Positions 1 through 6,447 of a DNA stretch of 7,488 bases are shown here, piece by piece. Origin of the DNA: Bacillota bacterium (GTDB lineage: Bacteria > Bacillota > Bacilli > Alicyclobacillales > SLC66); assembly GCA_021846145.1 (NCBI GenBank), contig JAJZCJ010000162.1:1-7488 (forward strand), given 5' to 3'. The notes beneath the pieces are model-generated. The model saw only the letters and a program-made list of their open reading frames with translations. It was not told where the DNA came from and did no database searches. Position 1 is the first letter of the stretch. Each line of letters opens with the position of its first letter. The translations under genes and the position numbers were made by a program.

Positions 1-770
1 GCAAAAAAGATAACGGTCACATCACCCTGCGCGCGTATGCGGCGGGAAATCATGTATTTATCGAAGTCGAAGATGACGGTCACGGGATTGACCGCGATCG
101 GGTATTTAAGAAGGCACTCGAAAAAGGTTTGGTAAGTAGTTCAGAACACCTCACCGATCATCAAGTGTACCAGTTGTTATTTGCATCAGGATTTTCCACG
201 GCCGATGCGATCAGTGACTTGTCTGGACGCGGTGTGGGACTAGACGTGGTGAAGACGAAGATCGAGGCATTATCGGGCAAAGTGGATGTGTTTAGCGAAG
301 AAGGCAAAGGGACGAAATTTGTCGTGCGCTTGCCCATGACGCTCGCGATCATGGACGGATTGATGGTGCAAGTGGATGGCCACCCGTATTTGATTCCGAT
401 CAATAGTATTACCGAAACGGGTGTACTCCAACAGGTGCAAACGATTTACGGGCGCGAGGTGATGCGCTGGCGTGGGAAAGTCATTCCGCTTGTACGGGTG
501 AGAGAGGTTTTTCACTTACCGCCGACGCAGGGACCAGAAGCGTTTCTACTGCTCAGTCGTGATGAACATACTGTGGCGCTCGTGGTGGATGAATTATTGG
601 GGCAACTTGAAGCGGTGTTAAAAGCACTGGGGCAAGTGGTCAAACAAATCCCCTATTTTGCAGGCGCAACGATTTTGGGAGACGGCAGTGTCGCACTGAT
701 CTTGGACGCCAATGCGTTCATGGAAGCACAATGGCAGTGGGCTGAGATTCCTACGGCACAATCTAGTTAA
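1..770 (+). CDS. cheA: Chemotaxis histidine kinase CheA, C-terminal part (5' end outside window)
   Basis: This is the 3' part of the kinase that phosphorylates CheY in response to receptor arrays at the membrane. The reading frame is open from the window edge (first full codon at base 3) to TAA at 768-770, giving 255 visible residues. Counting from that codon, the ATP-binding domain shows a G1 box (DDGHG, about 24-28), an F-box-like FSTAD (64-68), a G2 box (GRGVGLDVV, 75-83) and a GKGTKF strand (101-106). After LPMTLAI comes the CheW-like regulatory domain, about 113-240, which docks CheW and receptors. The P1 histidine domain, the dimerisation domain and the N box lie outside the window. A TTG at 129 opens an internal ORF but is not the start, because the homology continues upstream of it. 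cheY follows after 18 bases, so the genes are probably one operon. The family assignment is firm. Confidence 0.96.
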   Translation, partial: KKDNGHITLRAYAAGNHVFIEVEDDGHGIDRDRVFKKALEKGLVSSSEHLTDHQVYQLLFASGFSTADAISDLSGRGVGLDVVKTKIEALSGKVDVFSEEGKGTKFVVRLPMTLAIMDGLMVQVDGHPYLIPINSITETGVLQQVQTIYGREVMRWRGKVIPLVRVREVFHLPPTQGPEAFLLLSRDEHTVALVVDELLGQLEAVLKALGQVVKQIPYFAGATILGDGSVALILDANAFMEAQWQWAEIPTAQSS

Positions 771-788
771 TAGAGAAGAGGATGCAAA

Positions 789-1151
789 TTGGCAGATAAA
801 GTATTGATAGTAGATGATGCGGCATTTATGCGGATGATGATCAAAGATATTATGACAAAAAACGGCTATGAGGTCGTGGGGGAAGCGGCCAATGGCGCGG
901 AAGCGGTCGCGAAGTACAAAGAATTAAAACCAGATGTGGTGACAATGGATATCACGATGCCAGAAGTCGATGGGATTCAAGCGTTACGCCAGATCAAGAG
1001 TATGGACAGCAATGCCAAAGTGCTCATGTGTTCTGCGATGGGGCAACAATCGATGGTGATTGAAGCGATTCAAGCGGGAGCGAGAGACTTTATTGTGAAG
1101 CCATTTCAAGCCGACCGGGTGATTGAAGCGTTGCAAAAGGCGCTGAAGTAA
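789..1151 (+). CDS. cheY: Chemotaxis response regulator CheY
   Basis: This single-domain receiver of 120 residues carries the phosphoryl signal from CheA to the flagellar switch. The acidic pair D9/D10, phospho-acceptor D54 (in VTMDITMPEVDG), switch residue S82, aromatic F101 and K104 (FIVKPF) are all present. There is no output domain, as expected for CheY. The sequence closely resembles the Bacillus type, including the SAMGQQSMV and KPFQADRV stretches, by recall rather than alignment. The start is TTG at 789, preceded by AGAGG at 777-781 with seven bases of spacing. No ATG lies near the start of the domain. The gene sits between cheA and cheW. This differs from Bacillus subtilis, where cheY lies further upstream in the fla/che operon. 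Confidence 0.96.
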   Translation: MADKVLIVDDAAFMRMMIKDIMTKNGYEVVGEAANGAEAVAKYKELKPDVVTMDITMPEVDGIQALRQIKSMDSNAKVLMCSAMGQQSMVIEAIQAGARDFIVKPFQADRVIEALQKALK

Positions 1152-1186
1152 CCACACGCAATGGAAACTGACGGGGGGATAAAGGG

Positions 1187-1588
1187 TTGAAAATGGTGAC
1201 GTTTCAAATTAATCAAGAGCGGTATGCGTTACCCGTGGAGGTGGTATCTTCCATTGAACGGGTACCGTTACTGCGGCCTATCCCAATGGCCCCTGCGCAT
1301 GTGATCGGGTTGATCAATTTGCGTGGCGTGGTGATGACGGTGGTGGACGTACGCAAACTACTAGAAATGCCACTGAAAGCCATGGGGGAAGACACCCGTT
1401 TATTAGTGATTGGGGATATTGCTTATTTGGTAGATGCAGCAGACGATGTGCAGGAAATGGACGAAACGCAACTGGAGATGCCCCAAGGGGAAGGCAAATT
1501 GATGCAAGGGGTATGGCATATGGGGGATCAGTTAGTCATGGTCTTGCGTCCGGAAATGTTGCGGGACATGATGCTTCCGACGAAATAA
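1187..1588 (+). CDS. cheW: Chemotaxis coupling protein CheW
   Basis: CheW is the small adaptor that links CheA to chemoreceptors in the signalling array. The 133-residue product is a single CheW domain with the hallmark GLINLRGVV (41-49) followed by VVDVRKLL (52-59), the usual NLRG...D.R pattern. The length is slightly short for the family but covers the whole beta-barrel fold. The start is uncertain. TTG at 1187 follows GGGGGG (1173-1178) with eight bases of spacing, while ATG at 1193 (two residues shorter) follows AAAGGG (1181-1186) with six. It lies 35 bases after cheY and appears to be the last gene of the operon. cheC, cheD and sigD, which follow cheW in Bacillus subtilis, are absent here. 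Confidence 0.93.
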   Translation: MKMVTFQINQERYALPVEVVSSIERVPLLRPIPMAPAHVIGLINLRGVVMTVVDVRKLLEMPLKAMGEDTRLLVIGDIAYLVDAADDVQEMDETQLEMPQGEGKLMQGVWHMGDQLVMVLRPEMLRDMMLPTK

Positions 1589-1643
1589 CAGAAAATTGAG
1601 CTAAGCGTCTATCATTTAAACTAGTGTGAAAGAACCTTTTCAT

Positions 1644-1689
1644 CCTCCCTTGATTGTGCTAGGGTTACTATGTGGGGAGGTTTTTTTTT
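1644..1689 (+). terminator. Terminator-like hairpin after cheW, overlapping the next gene's ribosome binding site
   Basis: CCTCCC (1644-1649) pairs exactly with GGGAGG (1675-1680). One extra T-G wobble is possible (1650/1674), and the 3' arm is followed at once by nine T (1681-1689). GC-rich stem plus T run is the pattern of a Rho-independent terminator and would close the chemotaxis operon. The loop is long (about 23 bases), which weakens the case. The 3' arm is also the SD of the next gene and the T run runs into its TTG start, so the structure could instead, or also, mask translation initiation. Confidence 0.55.
1674..1680 (+). promoter_or_regulatory. Strong ribosome binding site that sets the start of the glutamate-synthase-like gene
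   Basis: GGGGAGG is followed by seven T and then TTG at 1688, which is ideal SD spacing. The ATG at 1670 lies upstream of this SD and has only AGGG at 1661-1664 behind it. This favours TTG 1688 as the start and makes the first six codons of the longer frame untranslated. Confidence 0.65.
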
Positions 1690-3301
1690 GCTTATATTTT
1701 TATTGATAATTGTGATTATTGTATTGTTGCTGCCACCTGCCGTAATTATGTTCATTCTTTGGAGTCAGTCACGAAAGACACCGCATTCCATTATTAGGTC
1801 ACATCCTTATTTGGGCTGGTTGCGTTACTTTTTAGAAAAAATTGGCCCCGAGTTTCGTCAATACTGGTTTGATAATGATACGAGTGCTGAACCATTTTCA
1901 CGCAATGATTTTCTTGGTGTTACGTTTGCTGCTAAGTATCGAACTGATTTAATCAGTTTTGGAGGCAAGCGAGATTATGATTTGCCGGGTTACTACCTAG
2001 CAAATAGCTTATTTACGAGCTTGGCTGAAGAGATGAGTGTAGATAATCGGGAAACAATAGCGTCCAAAAAATACACGATTCACAAAGAGGGTTTATTTTC
2101 TAGAAAGGAAAATTTTATTGATGACGAATCGACCAAATGGCTATTAAGCGATGAGGATGCTTTAGTCGTTGGTAAAGAACGAATCCAGCCATGGGTAGTA
2201 AAGGGTCTGTTTGGCGTGTCTGCCACGTCTTATGGTGCTGTTGGTGAACATTATATCCTTTCTACGGGGCAGGCTGTCCAAATGGCTGGTGGCTCTTGGA
2301 TGAATACAGGTGAAGGTGGGGTAGCACCAGAGCATTTACAGACTGGTGCCGATCTCGTGGCACAAATTGGCCCTGGATTGTTTGGGTATCGGGATGAAAA
2401 AGGGGATTTTTCATATGAAGAATTCCGCAAGGTGGCAGCCCATGTGCAGGTGAAGGCTTTCGAATTGAAGTTTGCTCAAGGTGCGAAAATTAGGGGTGGT
2501 CACCTTGAAGGTAGCAAAGTGAGCGCCAAGGTAGCAGCTATTCGTAAGGTGCCTGAAGGCATAACCGTCAACTCACCCAATCGTTTTCCGTTTTTGAATA
2601 ATGCCGAGAGGACGCTCAAATTTGTTGCTGATCTTCAAAAGGCGGGTGGAAAACCGGTTGGGATTAAAATTGTTGTAGGTGCCAAAGAATCGTTGATTGA
2701 CTTTTTTGTGACAATGAAACGATTAGCGATTTATCCTGATTTTTTAACGGTAGACGGTGGCGAAGGTGGTTCGGGAGCCACTTTCAAATCGATGGCAGAC
2801 TCGATGGGGCTCCCCCTTTATGCCGCATTAATTGCAGCGACAGATGCGGCGGTGGAAACTGGCGTCAGGGATCGATTTGCTGTGTTTGCATCGGGCAAGC
2901 TGATTTCTCCTGATAAAGTCGCAATTGCCTTGGCGTTAGGTGCAGATGCCACAGTATCAGCTAGGGGTTTTATGATAGCTAATGGATGCATTATGGCGTT
3001 GCAATGCCATACGGGGAGATGTCCTGCTGGCGTGACTACTACAGATCCTAAGTACCAGGAAGCTTTACTTGTAGAGGAGAAAAAGTGGCGTGTGGCGAAT
3101 TATTTGCTGCATGTCAGATCCAGCGTGTTTGCATTATCTGCAGCATGTGGATTGACCAGTCCACGACAATTGACAAGAGCGCATGTGGTCTATAAAAATG
3201 AATATGGCCGCACAGTTCGGGCTAGCGAGTTATTTCCTGTGCAAGAGCTTAGGCAGCATATGACTGATGACGGGGCCAATACCATTAATCCAACCGCATG
3301 A
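1688..3301 (+). CDS. FMN-binding glutamate synthase family protein with N-terminal membrane anchor (YerD-like)
   Basis: The 537-residue product contains the FMN/Fe-S synthase domain of the glutamate synthase large subunit without the glutaminase domain. From TTG 1688, residues 1-25 are almost purely hydrophobic (LIFLLIIVIIVLLL), which is one membrane segment. The synthase domain follows: NTGEGG (206-211), a QGAK...GGHLEG.KV loop (about 264-278), NSPNRF (295-300), DGGEGGSGA (356-364) and LGADATVSARGF (417-428). Cysteines C434, C440 and C445 form the CX5CX4C [3Fe-4S] signature of glutamate synthases. The loop reads QGAKIRGG where classical GltB has QGAKPGEGG; I recall this as typical of the stand-alone subgroup but cannot verify it. 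With no glutaminase or GltD partner nearby, ammonia-dependent glutamate synthesis or another FMN redox role are both possible. ATG 1670 is the alternative start. The Nudix gene follows 17 bases later. Confidence 0.88.
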   Translation: MLIFLLIIVIIVLLLPPAVIMFILWSQSRKTPHSIIRSHPYLGWLRYFLEKIGPEFRQYWFDNDTSAEPFSRNDFLGVTFAAKYRTDLISFGGKRDYDLPGYYLANSLFTSLAEEMSVDNRETIASKKYTIHKEGLFSRKENFIDDESTKWLLSDEDALVVGKERIQPWVVKGLFGVSATSYGAVGEHYILSTGQAVQMAGGSWMNTGEGGVAPEHLQTGADLVAQIGPGLFGYRDEKGDFSYEEFRKVAAHVQVKAFELKFAQGAKIRGGHLEGSKVSAKVAAIRKVPEGITVNSPNRFPFLNNAERTLKFVADLQKAGGKPVGIKIVVGAKESLIDFFVTMKRLAIYPDFLTVDGGEGGSGATFKSMADSMGLPLYAALIAATDAAVETGVRDRFAVFASGKLISPDKVAIALALGADATVSARGFMIANGCIMALQCHTGRCPAGVTTTDPKYQEALLVEEKKWRVANYLLHVRSSVFALSAACGLTSPRQLTRAHVVYKNEYGRTVRASELFPVQELRQHMTDDGANTINPTA

Positions 3302-3318
3302 TTTGAGGAGGTGGCAGT

Positions 3319-4095
3319 ATGGCAAAGGAGCAATCGGATCTTCTTGCACCACGTCTGTCTGCAACGATGATCATTGTGCGAGCAGCCAGTGCCGCTGCTG
3401 CTGGTGAGGTGCTTGCAATTACGCGGTCGAAACAGCTGCGTGTACTTCCTGGTTTCATGGTATTCCCTGGCGGTGTTTTAGATCCATTGGATATTGATGT
3501 GGCATCCTCACTGCAACAAGCAATGAGGGATAGTACGCCCTCGCTATTTACTATGCAGGAGGCTGATTTCAAAGGGGAAATCGTATCACGAGACCTGTTG
3601 TATTGGTCATTGTTTGTCGCAGGGGTGCGTGAACTCTTTGAAGAAACAGGTATATACATGGGCACTCCACGCAAATCGTGGATCGAGTTGCAGGAGATAC
3701 GTGAAGCGCTATTGCAAGGCCAAGGTAATGAGTGGAAAAAAATAGTGATTACAGAATCGTCATTTTATCCCTTCCGTTATGTGGGCAGACGCGTCACGCC
3801 AATTCAAGTGAAGCATCGTTTTGACACCCATTATTTCATTGTGCAGGTACCTCATGACATTGCAGTGTATCCGTCGCCCGACGAAGTGGAGTCAGTGCTA
3901 TGGAGTGCGCCAGATGAACTTTTGACGCGTTTTGGTCAAGATGAATTTCACATGGCTCCGCCTACTGTTGATGCATTAACGGCGTTGAGTCGTCATGCAT
4001 CATTAGCTGACTTAATGGCCAATGCGGTCATGGCAGAACAAAGAAACGACGATGCACGCATTAATCATTTCCTGCGCCAGTTAAGTGCGAATTAA
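3319..4095 (+). CDS. Nudix hydrolase with interrupted Nudix box (NUDT19-like)
   Basis: Nudix enzymes hydrolyse nucleoside diphosphates linked to another group, using Mg2+ held by the REUXEEXGU helix. This 258-residue protein has the helix intact as RELFEETGI (104-112), with R104, E105, E108 and E109 present. The usual opening glycine, in FPGG (49-52), is about 38 residues too far upstream for the canonical GX5EX7REUXEEXGU spacing, so the box carries an insertion. This split architecture, with FPGGVLDPLD and LYWSLFVAGVRELFEETG, recalls NUDT19-type CoA/acyl-CoA diphosphatases. That substrate is inferred from resemblance, not shown. The ATG at 3319 follows GGAGG (3307-3311) with seven bases of spacing, so the start is secure. 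It lies 17 bases after the glutamate-synthase-like gene, probably in the same transcript, and its last 35 bases overlap the opposite gene. Confidence 0.86.
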   Translation: MAKEQSDLLAPRLSATMIIVRAASAAAAGEVLAITRSKQLRVLPGFMVFPGGVLDPLDIDVASSLQQAMRDSTPSLFTMQEADFKGEIVSRDLLYWSLFVAGVRELFEETGIYMGTPRKSWIELQEIREALLQGQGNEWKKIVITESSFYPFRYVGRRVTPIQVKHRFDTHYFIVQVPHDIAVYPSPDEVESVLWSAPDELLTRFGQDEFHMAPPTVDALTALSRHASLADLMANAVMAEQRNDDARINHFLRQLSAN

Positions 4096-4945
4096 TTACC
4101 GCTTCAGTGTAGTAAAATTGATGTTCTGACGGGGCAAAGCGCATGGTGATCTGTTGATCAAATAGCAGTTTTTGCAAATGGGCAGTGACAGTTTTTTTTG
4201 CAGCCCAAAGGATCTCTGTCGGGATTTTTCCACGATAGATACGATCAACCAATGTGGCCAACGTAACTTCTTCCACTCGTAAGTATGCTAGAATGTCTGC
4301 TTCTCGATCCAGTCTGCGTTGTTTTATCCTTGCCATTAGGGCCTGTGGTGTGGAAAGTGGTGCGCCGTGCCCAGGGTACAACATGGTTGCTGGTAGTAAG
4401 AGTAAGCGATCGAGTGAGTCGAGGTAATCACATAGGTGGCCGTCTGGGGGGCCAATCCAGACGGTACCATCAGGAATGACATGATCGCCGATGAATAAGT
4501 TGCCATATGTTTTGTCGAAGATGGCGATATGACCGTGCGTGTGACCTGGGATATGCAGGACATTGAATAGGGCTTCGGCAAATGGGATTTTCAACCCGTC
4601 GATCAGGTCAGCAATCACCTCGTCTGTGTACGTAAGAGGAAAATGTTGTTCATATAATGAAATTAGCGGTGCAAGATCGTGTGGGTGACAGTGTATTTTC
4701 ACTTGGAATGATTTGGCGATCTGAAGGGCTCCCAAGCTGTGATCAGGGTGAAAGTGCGTGAGATATATCCCTTCTAACTGTAGTTTTGCATTGATGATAT
4801 GCTGACTGATTTCTAGCGCACTCTCGGGAAACCCTGCATCGATCAGAAGTGCTTTTCCATCAGCGACGATCAAGTAGGCATTCACATTGTTCTCGAGCAT
4901 GGTGTTTTTTGTGGATAGTGAGAGTGTTTCCACTTGATATGGCAA
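4061..4945 (-). CDS. Metallo-beta-lactamase-fold hydrolase (LACTB2/glyoxalase II-like)
   Basis: This is a cytoplasmic binuclear metallo-hydrolase with no signal peptide; the substrate is unknown. In the longest frame (start 4963, 300 residues) the metal ligands are THFHPDH (H70, H72, D74, H75), H141 in PGHTHGH, D160 in FIGDH and H199 in YPGHG. The C-terminal 80 or so residues, with KTVTAHLQKLL, resemble the winged-helix extension of LACTB2-type proteins. The start is uncertain. ATG 4963 has the anti-SD-like CCTCCC directly upstream. ATG 4954 has AAAGG touching it. TTG 4945 has AAAGG (minus strand, 4959-4955) with nine bases of spacing and is chosen here (294 residues). It converges on the Nudix gene with a 35-base overlap and diverges from the adenosyltransferase. 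Confidence 0.88.
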   Translation of the reverse strand: MPYQVETLSLSTKNTMLENNVNAYLIVADGKALLIDAGFPESALEISQHIINAKLQLEGIYLTHFHPDHSLGALQIAKSFQVKIHCHPHDLAPLISLYEQHFPLTYTDEVIADLIDGLKIPFAEALFNVLHIPGHTHGHIAIFDKTYGNLFIGDHVIPDGTVWIGPPDGHLCDYLDSLDRLLLLPATMLYPGHGAPLSTPQALMARIKQRRLDREADILAYLRVEEVTLATLVDRIYRGKIPTEILWAAKKTVTAHLQKLLFDQQITMRFAPSEHQFYYTEAVINSHLTGAGND

Positions 4946-4963
4946 TCTAATCATCCTTTGCAT

Positions 4964-4970
4964 GGGAGGT
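4964..4970 (+). promoter_or_regulatory. Ribosome binding site that sets the start of the cobalamin adenosyltransferase
   Basis: GGGAGGT lies nine bases before TTG 4980. An ATG at 4962 overlaps this SD and has none of its own, so it is unlikely to be used. Starting at TTG 4980 gives the typical family N-terminus MKIYTKTGD. Confidence 0.75.
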
Positions 4971-4979
4971 GTTCTCTAC

Positions 4980-5558
4980 TTGAAAATATACACAAAAACA
5001 GGGGACAGTGGGGAAACAAGTTTGATTTATGGTCGACGTGTCGGTAAAGATGATCTGCGCGTCGAAACGTACGGTACTGTTGATGAAGTCAATGCGGCGC
5101 TTGGTCTTGCAGTGTCTATGCTGCGGGAGTCACAGAAAAGTTCCAAAGATTTGCTTGCGATTTTGCAACGTATTCAAAGGGATCTTTTTGATGTGGGTCG
5201 GGATCTGGCAACACCAGAAGACAAGCAAGATACTTTTTTTATGGACCAAGAGCGCGTGTTATTGCTCGAAAAGGTGATTGATCAACTGGATAAAGAATTG
5301 CTGCCGCTCAAACAATTTATTTTGCCTGGGGGCACGAAAGCCGCGGCACAACTTCATGTGGTGCGGACGGTGGTGAGAAGGGCAGAACGGTGGATCGTTA
5401 GGCTTAATCAGGAGCAGCGCGTGAATATCGTGTTGCTGCACTACCTTAATCGCCTTTCGGATCTGCTATTTGTGATGTCGAGAGTGGTGAACGCCCGTGC
5501 TGGTGTGCATGAGCCTGTGGTTGACTTTCAGTCTCCTCCACCGACGTTGGAGGGATAA
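4980..5558 (+). CDS. pduO: PduO-type ATP:cob(I)alamin adenosyltransferase
   Basis: This enzyme transfers the 5'-deoxyadenosyl group of ATP to cob(I)alamin, forming adenosylcobalamin in the cytoplasm. The 192-residue product spans a full PduO domain. It has the N-terminal ATP-binding TKTGDSGET (5-13), RVETYGTVDEVNA (27-39), the helix with LPGGTKAAAQLHVVRT and the RRAER arginine/glutamate cluster (about 115-137), and YLNRLSDLLFVMSR (155-168). These are the conserved family blocks. The TTG start is set by the upstream SD and the family N-terminus. Starting at ATG 4962 would add six residues. The HAD gene follows after three bases. Two genes downstream is a class II ribonucleotide reductase gene, whose cofactor this enzyme makes. 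No pdu, eut or cob genes are visible, and there is no sign of a cobalamin riboswitch upstream. A role in B12 salvage is likely but inferred. Confidence 0.93.
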   Translation: MKIYTKTGDSGETSLIYGRRVGKDDLRVETYGTVDEVNAALGLAVSMLRESQKSSKDLLAILQRIQRDLFDVGRDLATPEDKQDTFFMDQERVLLLEKVIDQLDKELLPLKQFILPGGTKAAAQLHVVRTVVRRAERWIVRLNQEQRVNIVLLHYLNRLSDLLFVMSRVVNARAGVHEPVVDFQSPPPTLEG

Positions 5559-5561
5559 TGA

Positions 5562-6335
5562 ATGCGCGAGGTACTGGCAATGTCAAAAGCGGTGCTCTTT
5601 GATCTGGATGGCACATTGATTCGCGGCGAGGAGGCCATCCCGGGGGCAGCGTCTTTTGTGCATGAGTTGGTTAATTTAGGAAAACGAATTATCTACCTGA
5701 CCAATAATGCGACGCGGACAAAACAGGCAGTCGCTACGTTATTAGCAGGGTTAGGTTTTCCTGTTACACCAGATATGGTGCTCACCAGTAGCGTGACGGC
5801 AGCAGCGTTACTTACACGCAAGATAGGCACTGGCCAGCACGTCTACGTGATTGGCGAGGAGGGACTGAGGCAGCCACTTGTAGCTGCGGGCTTTGTTTTA
5901 GAAGAAGCTGATGACGCATCAGTGGCTGCTGTAGTGATGGGACTTGATCGTCAGGTCACGTATCTACACTTTGAAAAAGCGGTGCAACATATTTACGCAG
6001 GTGCTATGTTCATGGCCACTAATATGGATCGTGTGATCCCGGTTAAAAATGGGTTTGCGCCCGGAGCAGGGTCGCTTGTTGCCTTGGTCAAAACGGCTAC
6101 CGGGGTCAATCCAATAATTGCAGGTAAACCAAGTGAAGCGTTTGTCAATGAGGCACTACGATTAGCTGGTGTGAGTCGAAAAGAGGCGATTCTCATTGGC
6201 GACAATCCAGACACCGATATTCTTGCTGCCAAAAATGCCGGTGTATTTTCGATATTGATCGAATCTGGAGTGCCTAGCGATGAAAATATTTTTCCCGATT
6301 TACAAGTTCACAACTTGGCTGATTTGCTTAATTAA
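5562..6335 (+). CDS. HAD-superfamily IIA hydrolase (NagD/AraL-like phosphatase)
   Basis: This is a cytoplasmic Mg2+-dependent phosphatase of 257 residues, the usual size for subfamily IIA. All four HAD motifs are visible: FDLDGTL with nucleophile D14 and general acid D16; LTNNATRT (46-53, the TNN form typical of NagD-like proteins); K189 in AGKPSEAF; and GDNPDTD (213-219). The cap lies between motifs II and III. Substrates in this group range from sugar phosphates to nucleotides to p-nitrophenyl phosphate, so none is assigned. Two in-frame ATGs are supported. ATG 5562 has GGAGGG (5549-5554) seven bases upstream, inside the end of the preceding gene. ATG 5580 has GAGGT (5568-5572), also seven bases upstream, and gives the more usual N-terminus MSKAVLFDLDGT. 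The longer form is listed. It is probably co-transcribed with the adenosyltransferase. Confidence 0.9.
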   Translation: MREVLAMSKAVLFDLDGTLIRGEEAIPGAASFVHELVNLGKRIIYLTNNATRTKQAVATLLAGLGFPVTPDMVLTSSVTAAALLTRKIGTGQHVYVIGEEGLRQPLVAAGFVLEEADDASVAAVVMGLDRQVTYLHFEKAVQHIYAGAMFMATNMDRVIPVKNGFAPGAGSLVALVKTATGVNPIIAGKPSEAFVNEALRLAGVSRKEAILIGDNPDTDILAAKNAGVFSILIESGVPSDENIFPDLQVHNLADLLN

Positions 6336-6382
6336 CCGCGAAATTCCCCGATATCTCCTCTTTTTACACCGTTAAGGCCTGC

Positions 6383-6412
6383 TTGACCATGACTAAATAT
6401 AGCGTATATAAT
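6383..6412 (+). promoter_or_regulatory. Sigma-A-type promoter of nrdR-nrdJ
   Basis: TTGACC (6383-6388) and a perfect TATAAT (6407-6412) are separated by 18 bases, with transcription expected to begin near 6419. This is the best promoter match in the window. It lies in the only sizeable gap (6336-6457), where I see no gene. It implies nrdR-nrdJ can be transcribed independently of the HAD gene. No terminator hairpin is visible between the HAD stop and this promoter, so read-through remains possible. Confidence 0.8.
6390..6405 (+). promoter_or_regulatory. NrdR box 1 (promoter spacer)
   Basis: TGACTAAATATAGCGT matches 12 of 16 positions of the NrdR-box pattern ACACTATATATAGTGT (consensus recalled from the literature on this family). 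It fills the spacer between -35 and -10, one base before TATAAT. NrdR bound here would block RNA polymerase directly. Confidence 0.65.
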
Positions 6413-6431
6413 GAATTTTGTCGGAGCAATT

Positions 6432-6447
6432 ACACTACATATAGTTG
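6432..6447 (+). promoter_or_regulatory. NrdR box 2 (downstream of the transcription start)
   Basis: ACACTACATATAGTTG matches 13 of 16 positions of the same NrdR-box pattern. It starts 42 bases after box 1, about four helical turns, so two NrdR oligomers would face the same side of the DNA. Its last base is the first base of the SD for nrdR. Confidence 0.72.

Noticed and set aside
1627..1642. Small dyad TGAAA ... TTTCA after cheW
   Set aside because: A five-base AT-rich arm is easily found by chance, and no known operator fits.
3285..3674. Open frame of 129 codons on the - strand within the Nudix gene
   Set aside because: It is antisense to a well-supported gene with a strong SD, and its translation is low-complexity and unlike any family.
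4285..4479. Open frame of 64 codons on the + strand within the metallo-hydrolase
   Set aside because: It is a shadow of the minus-strand gene, whose metal-binding motifs lie in the other frame.
4946..4951. TCTAAT as a -10 box for the adenosyltransferase
   Set aside because: It matches five of six -10 bases at a sensible distance from the SD, but no -35 of any quality lies 16-18 bases upstream.
4860..4980. Cobalamin riboswitch upstream of the adenosyltransferase
   Set aside because: This stretch is coding sequence of the divergent gene, and no B12-box-like sequence was recognised.
4985..4990. TATATT on the minus strand as a -10 box for the metallo-hydrolase
   Set aside because: The position is reasonable, but there is no matching -35 and no TG extension, so it is not supportable alone.
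6336..6375. Terminator after the HAD gene (a TTTTT run at 6361-6365)
   Set aside because: No GC-rich inverted repeat precedes the T run.
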